Below, in pieces: positions 42,776 through 45,743 of a DNA stretch of 45,743 nucleotides. The notes under the pieces were generated by a model. The model saw only the letters and a program-made list of their open reading frames with translations. It did not search any database and had not been told where the DNA came from. A program made the translations under genes and the position numbers. This DNA is from Akkermansiaceae bacterium. GTDB taxonomy: Bacteria; Verrucomicrobiota; Verrucomicrobiia; Verrucomicrobiales; Akkermansiaceae. The stretch spans positions 1 through 45,743 of the forward strand of contig JALZUC010000052.1 in the NCBI GenBank assembly GCA_023301765.1. Direction: 5' to 3'. Numbering within the stretch: position 1 is the first letter of the stretch; every line of letters starts with the position of its first letter.

Positions 42776-45433
42776 ATGTCTGATCTCACTCGACGTCACG
42801 TTCTAAAGCTTGGCACCGCGCTACTAGCTGGCGCCTTTGCTCCCGTTCGCGTATCTGCACAAATCACGCCAGCAGTCCGTGATTTCTCCAAGCTAGGCCG
42901 CCTAGATTATACCAAGGCTAAGGCCACACCTACCATCTGCTTCTCATGCACTAACCACTGTGGAGTCATCGGCTGGGTGCAGGACGGCATCGTACGTAAA
43001 ATTGAAGGCAACCCTCTAGACCCTAACTCACAGGGGAACATCTGCTCCAAGGCGCAGGGCATGATCTCCTACACCTATTACCCTGAACGTATCCTCTACC
43101 CACTACGCCGCGTAGGGAAGCGAGGTGAAGGAAAGTGGAAGCGTATCACCTGGGACGAAGCCTATGATGAACTCACAGCTAAGCTGAAGCCACTCCGTGA
43201 AAACGGAGTCCCTGAGGAATTTGTCTTCCACTACGGGCGTGATAAGACCAAGGGAGTAACTAAGCACTTTACCAATGCCTTTGGCACACCACACCGCCTT
43301 AACCGCCGCTCCATCTGCTCGTCTAACAGACGCGCACCACTAATGTCATTCTATGGTCGTGAGTTTGAGTGGGAGACACAAGATTTAGAAAACACCAAGT
43401 ATGTGGTAAACTGGGGAGGTAATCCTTATGAAGCATACCAGGGCGGACTCTTCATGGCACACCGCCTCCAAAAGGCACGTGTGGAAGATGGAGCTAAGCT
43501 TGTCACCTTTGAAGTCCGCCCATCTAACACCGCCTCAAAGTCAGATGAATTTCACACCATCATGCCGGGCACAGATGGTGCCGTGGCAGGAGCCATGATT
43601 TACACCATACTCAAGGAAGGTCTAGAGAACAAAAAATTCTGGGAACGCTGGGCTAACTACCCACTAGCTGATCTCCGGAAGCAAGTAAAAGACTACACAC
43701 CAGAATGGGCTGAAAAAACCTCAGGAGTAAAAGCCGCTGATATTAAGCGTATCGCCATAGAGTTTGCTAAGGCTGCACCCTCATGCTGCACTATGTCTAA
43801 CCGTGGCAGTGCTAAGCACTACAATGGAATGCAGGCAGATCGCCTCATCCGCACTCTTGACGTACTCGTAGGAAATGTAGGGAAGCCCGGCGGCTACTGC
43901 CTCTCCTCCCTCCGTGGCTGGTCAGGTAAATACGGTCAAGAAGGCCTACCTAAGCTCCCTATGCCTGAGCCTAAAGCATCTTCCCCTAAACCATGGGGCA
44001 TTGGCGAAGGCTTTAATGAAGTCGCCTTTAAAAAACTCCCACAAGAAGTTCAAGACCGTGTGAATGGCTTCCCTGATAAGTGGAAGAAAAAATACTACGG
44101 TGAGCTAGCCACACCATCTGAATATCCCCTTGCATGGCACTGGTACGCCATGCGCGTTGGTCAGCTAGTCTATCCCTACATTAAAGAACGCCGCCAAAAG
44201 GTTAGCGTCTACATGTCCTTCACCCTTGGTGCCTCCTTTGGTTATCCAGAGGCTAACGTAGTGCGTGATGTTCTACAGGACGAGGAACTTATACCTTTCC
44301 ACGTAGCAATAGACATCGGCTACGGTGAGCAGACTGCACTAGCAGACATGATCTTACCAGAAGCCACCAGCCTAGAGCGCTGGGATCACCACTCCACTAA
44401 CAACTATGGCCTTATCCCATACACAGGAATACGTCAGCCACTCATCGCGCCACAAGGTGAGTCAAAGACTATGCCACAGATGTTCCGCGAGTTAGCACAC
44501 CGCATCGGTGGAGGTATGGAGAAGCACTTCACCTACAAGGATGACGAATCTTTCTACAAAGACTGGTATAAAAACCTCCCCGTCACATGGGAGGAATTTA
44601 AACGCCGTGGAATCTGGCAAGACGCAACGCGCCCGAAGGACTATGAACTCTATGAACGCCCACTCACCGCCACTGAGCTAGAAGATACAGAAGTAAAAGA
44701 CAGCCTCATAATTAAATCCGGTAAGCCTGTAGGCATCATGAAAGATGGCAAAGCCGTGCGTGGCTTCCCCACACCAAACCGCGTGATCAACGTCTTTGAC
44801 CCTATTTTTGAAACTGCAGCCAAAGCCGTAGGCCTACCACTCACAGATGGAAATGCTAGCACAGTGCCAGTTTACCATGATGTTCCAGAACACGTAAACC
44901 TAGCTGATGATCGCTACATCTTCTCCACCTTTAAATGGAATGTACATACCCAAGGCCGCTCTGGGCACTGGAAATACTCAGCTGAAATTATCCATACCAA
45001 CCCTGTCTTTATGCACCCTGACACTGGTAAAAAACTCGGTGTTAAGGAAGGTGATAGTGTAGAACTCTCAGTCTTCCGCCCGAAAGGCCATACCTACAAA
45101 GGTGGCGAAGAAGGAGTCATGGGCAGCTTTAAGAATCACGTCCGCTTCCTAAAAGGTATGCACCCACGTGTAGTTATGTGCTCACACCACGTAGGTCACT
45201 GGGAGCACGGAATAGTAGGCTCCACAGCCAATCAAGAAACATCACCAGATGCAGGAAAGAGTAAGGAACTAACAGACTCTGAGCTAAAGCGTAGCCCATG
45301 GTGGGCTAAGAAACGTGGCGGCATAGGAGGTGGCGTGCATATCAATGATGCGCTACCAATTAATCCAGCACCGCTTATCGGCGGCCAGAACTGGTATGAC
45401 AATGTCTGTAAGATAGAAAAAGTGACCTCATGA
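42776..45433 (+). CDS. Molybdopterin oxidoreductase, Tat-exported catalytic subunit
   Basis: An 885-residue catalytic subunit of the DMSO-reductase superfamily. The Tat signal has TRRHVLKLG and a hydrophobic stretch ending in VSAQ. An amino-terminal 4Fe-4S site is formed by Cys55, 58, 62 and 90 (ICFSCTNHCG). The residue at the likely Mo-ligand position is Cys181 (RSICSSNRRAP), which places it nearer to the thiosulfate/polysulfide- or arsenate-reductase type than the Ser-type DMSO or Asp-type nitrate enzymes. MYTILKEGLENKKFWERWA and ILPEATSLERWDHHSTNNY are normal for the fold. The exact substrate is not inferable. No NrfD-type membrane subunit is in the window; it may lie beyond the end. Confidence 0.9.
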   Translation: MSDLTRRHVLKLGTALLAGAFAPVRVSAQITPAVRDFSKLGRLDYTKAKATPTICFSCTNHCGVIGWVQDGIVRKIEGNPLDPNSQGNICSKAQGMISYTYYPERILYPLRRVGKRGEGKWKRITWDEAYDELTAKLKPLRENGVPEEFVFHYGRDKTKGVTKHFTNAFGTPHRLNRRSICSSNRRAPLMSFYGREFEWETQDLENTKYVVNWGGNPYEAYQGGLFMAHRLQKARVEDGAKLVTFEVRPSNTASKSDEFHTIMPGTDGAVAGAMIYTILKEGLENKKFWERWANYPLADLRKQVKDYTPEWAEKTSGVKAADIKRIAIEFAKAAPSCCTMSNRGSAKHYNGMQADRLIRTLDVLVGNVGKPGGYCLSSLRGWSGKYGQEGLPKLPMPEPKASSPKPWGIGEGFNEVAFKKLPQEVQDRVNGFPDKWKKKYYGELATPSEYPLAWHWYAMRVGQLVYPYIKERRQKVSVYMSFTLGASFGYPEANVVRDVLQDEELIPFHVAIDIGYGEQTALADMILPEATSLERWDHHSTNNYGLIPYTGIRQPLIAPQGESKTMPQMFRELAHRIGGGMEKHFTYKDDESFYKDWYKNLPVTWEEFKRRGIWQDATRPKDYELYERPLTATELEDTEVKDSLIIKSGKPVGIMKDGKAVRGFPTPNRVINVFDPIFETAAKAVGLPLTDGNASTVPVYHDVPEHVNLADDRYIFSTFKWNVHTQGRSGHWKYSAEIIHTNPVFMHPDTGKKLGVKEGDSVELSVFRPKGHTYKGGEEGVMGSFKNHVRFLKGMHPRVVMCSHHVGHWEHGIVGSTANQETSPDAGKSKELTDSELKRSPWWAKKRGGIGGGVHINDALPINPAPLIGGQNWYDNVCKIEKVTS

Positions 45434-45743
45434 ACCCTGAGTCCGCCGTCTACCAGCTTGCAGCTACCCTACTAGCACGCGAAGTAAACCCAGAGCTTCT
45501 TGCCACCCTACAAGAGCCATCCACGGCAAGCATCCTAAAGCAGCTTGAGCCCACATGTGCCGATCTGTTAGAAAAGTTATGGACTGAGGATGACTACGAT
45601 GACGCAGCCGTAGAATTCTGCCGTCTCTTTGTTCTAAACCCCGCAGCGCCTGCACGCGCCGCAGCCTACTTTGAGGAAAACGAACTAGAGATAGCCGGAC
45701 GCATTCAATTTATGCTTGATAATGGTTTTCTAAAAATACCCGG
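45430..45743 (+). CDS. TorD/DmsD-type chaperone, 3' end outside the window
   Basis: The first 104 codons of a protein whose start overlaps the Mo-subunit stop (ATGA), which implies translational coupling. It begins MNPESAVYQLAATLLAREVN and contains ELLATLQEP, LLEKLWTEDDYDDAAVEFCRLFVLNP. Leu-rich helices with the acidic DDYDDAAVEFCRLFV segment fit the TorD/DmsD/NarJ chaperones, which hold Mo enzymes unfolded until cofactor insertion and Tat export. The position next to the Tat-signal Mo subunit supports this. It is cut by the window end. Confidence 0.75.
   Translation, partial: MNPESAVYQLAATLLAREVNPELLATLQEPSTASILKQLEPTCADLLEKLWTEDDYDDAAVEFCRLFVLNPAAPARAAAYFEENELEIAGRIQFMLDNGFLKIP

Noticed and set aside
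45464-45655. Minus-strand open frame at the window end
   Set aside because: It is antisense to the TorD-like gene, which has coupled start and family features.

Overview
The window looks like chromosomal DNA of a Verrucomicrobiota bacterium, most likely class Verrucomicrobiae near the Akkermansiaceae/Rubritaleaceae. This is inferred from gene content and protein style, not from a marker-gene comparison. Pointers are a DUF5069 protein, an ExbB-type channel protein with its own signal peptide, a SecA with a large insert as in Bacteroidota and PVC bacteria, a bifunctional-nuclease (DUF151) protein, a DUF6515-like lipoprotein and many small lipoproteins. Many genes start with GTG or TTG, and clear Shine-Dalgarno sites are rare. 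I see no rRNA, tRNA, CRISPR array, insertion sequence, integrase or phage gene. Most of the window is housekeeping DNA.

Region 1 (1-8962): a 3D-domain lipoprotein, endonuclease III, a cysteine-cluster protein, an exported amidase lipoprotein, then mfd, a periplasmic parvulin and hemW in one direction. Region 2 (9000-12741, minus): an ExbB-ExbD pair with a 783-residue exported TPR protein and no TonB or Pal gene beside it. Region 3 (12923-18987): uvrC and a DUF5069 gene ending in a strong terminator, then sufE, an HU-like gene, panE and bioA on the minus strand, and a lipoprotein with a duplicated repeat. Region 4 (19005-26027): argS and a PTS EIIA-Ntr gene (minus), a secreted protein with a PD-(D/E)XK-like motif, an MntR-type regulator, and secA with a textbook terminator. 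Region 5 (26230-36729): a small membrane protein, serS, a 45-residue lipoprotein, arsC, then mutY-murU-amgK-CHASE2-argB collinear with 44-50 bp gaps, a prepilin peptidase with a large insert, and the CCA-adding enzyme. Region 6 (36764-40621): a DUF151 protein, a patatin-like lipase and a secreted putative glycoside hydrolase in the most AT-rich and gene-poor part. Region 7 (40622-45743): a DUF3179 protein, a four-motif Fe-S subunit, a Tat-exported molybdopterin oxidoreductase and the start of a TorD-like chaperone.

Functional themes are DNA repair (nth, mfd, uvrC, mutY), envelope and peptidoglycan (two cell-wall lipoproteins, AmgK/MurU-like salvage, parvulin, SecA, ExbBD) and anaerobic or sulfur/metalloid redox chemistry (Mo enzyme module, arsC). 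The points most worth a second look are the DUF3179/Mo-enzyme module with its unusual Fe-S motif, the secreted nuclease-like protein, the prepilin peptidase insert, the ExbBD-TPR locus, and a 14-bp repeat family lying just upstream of two unrelated minus-strand genes.
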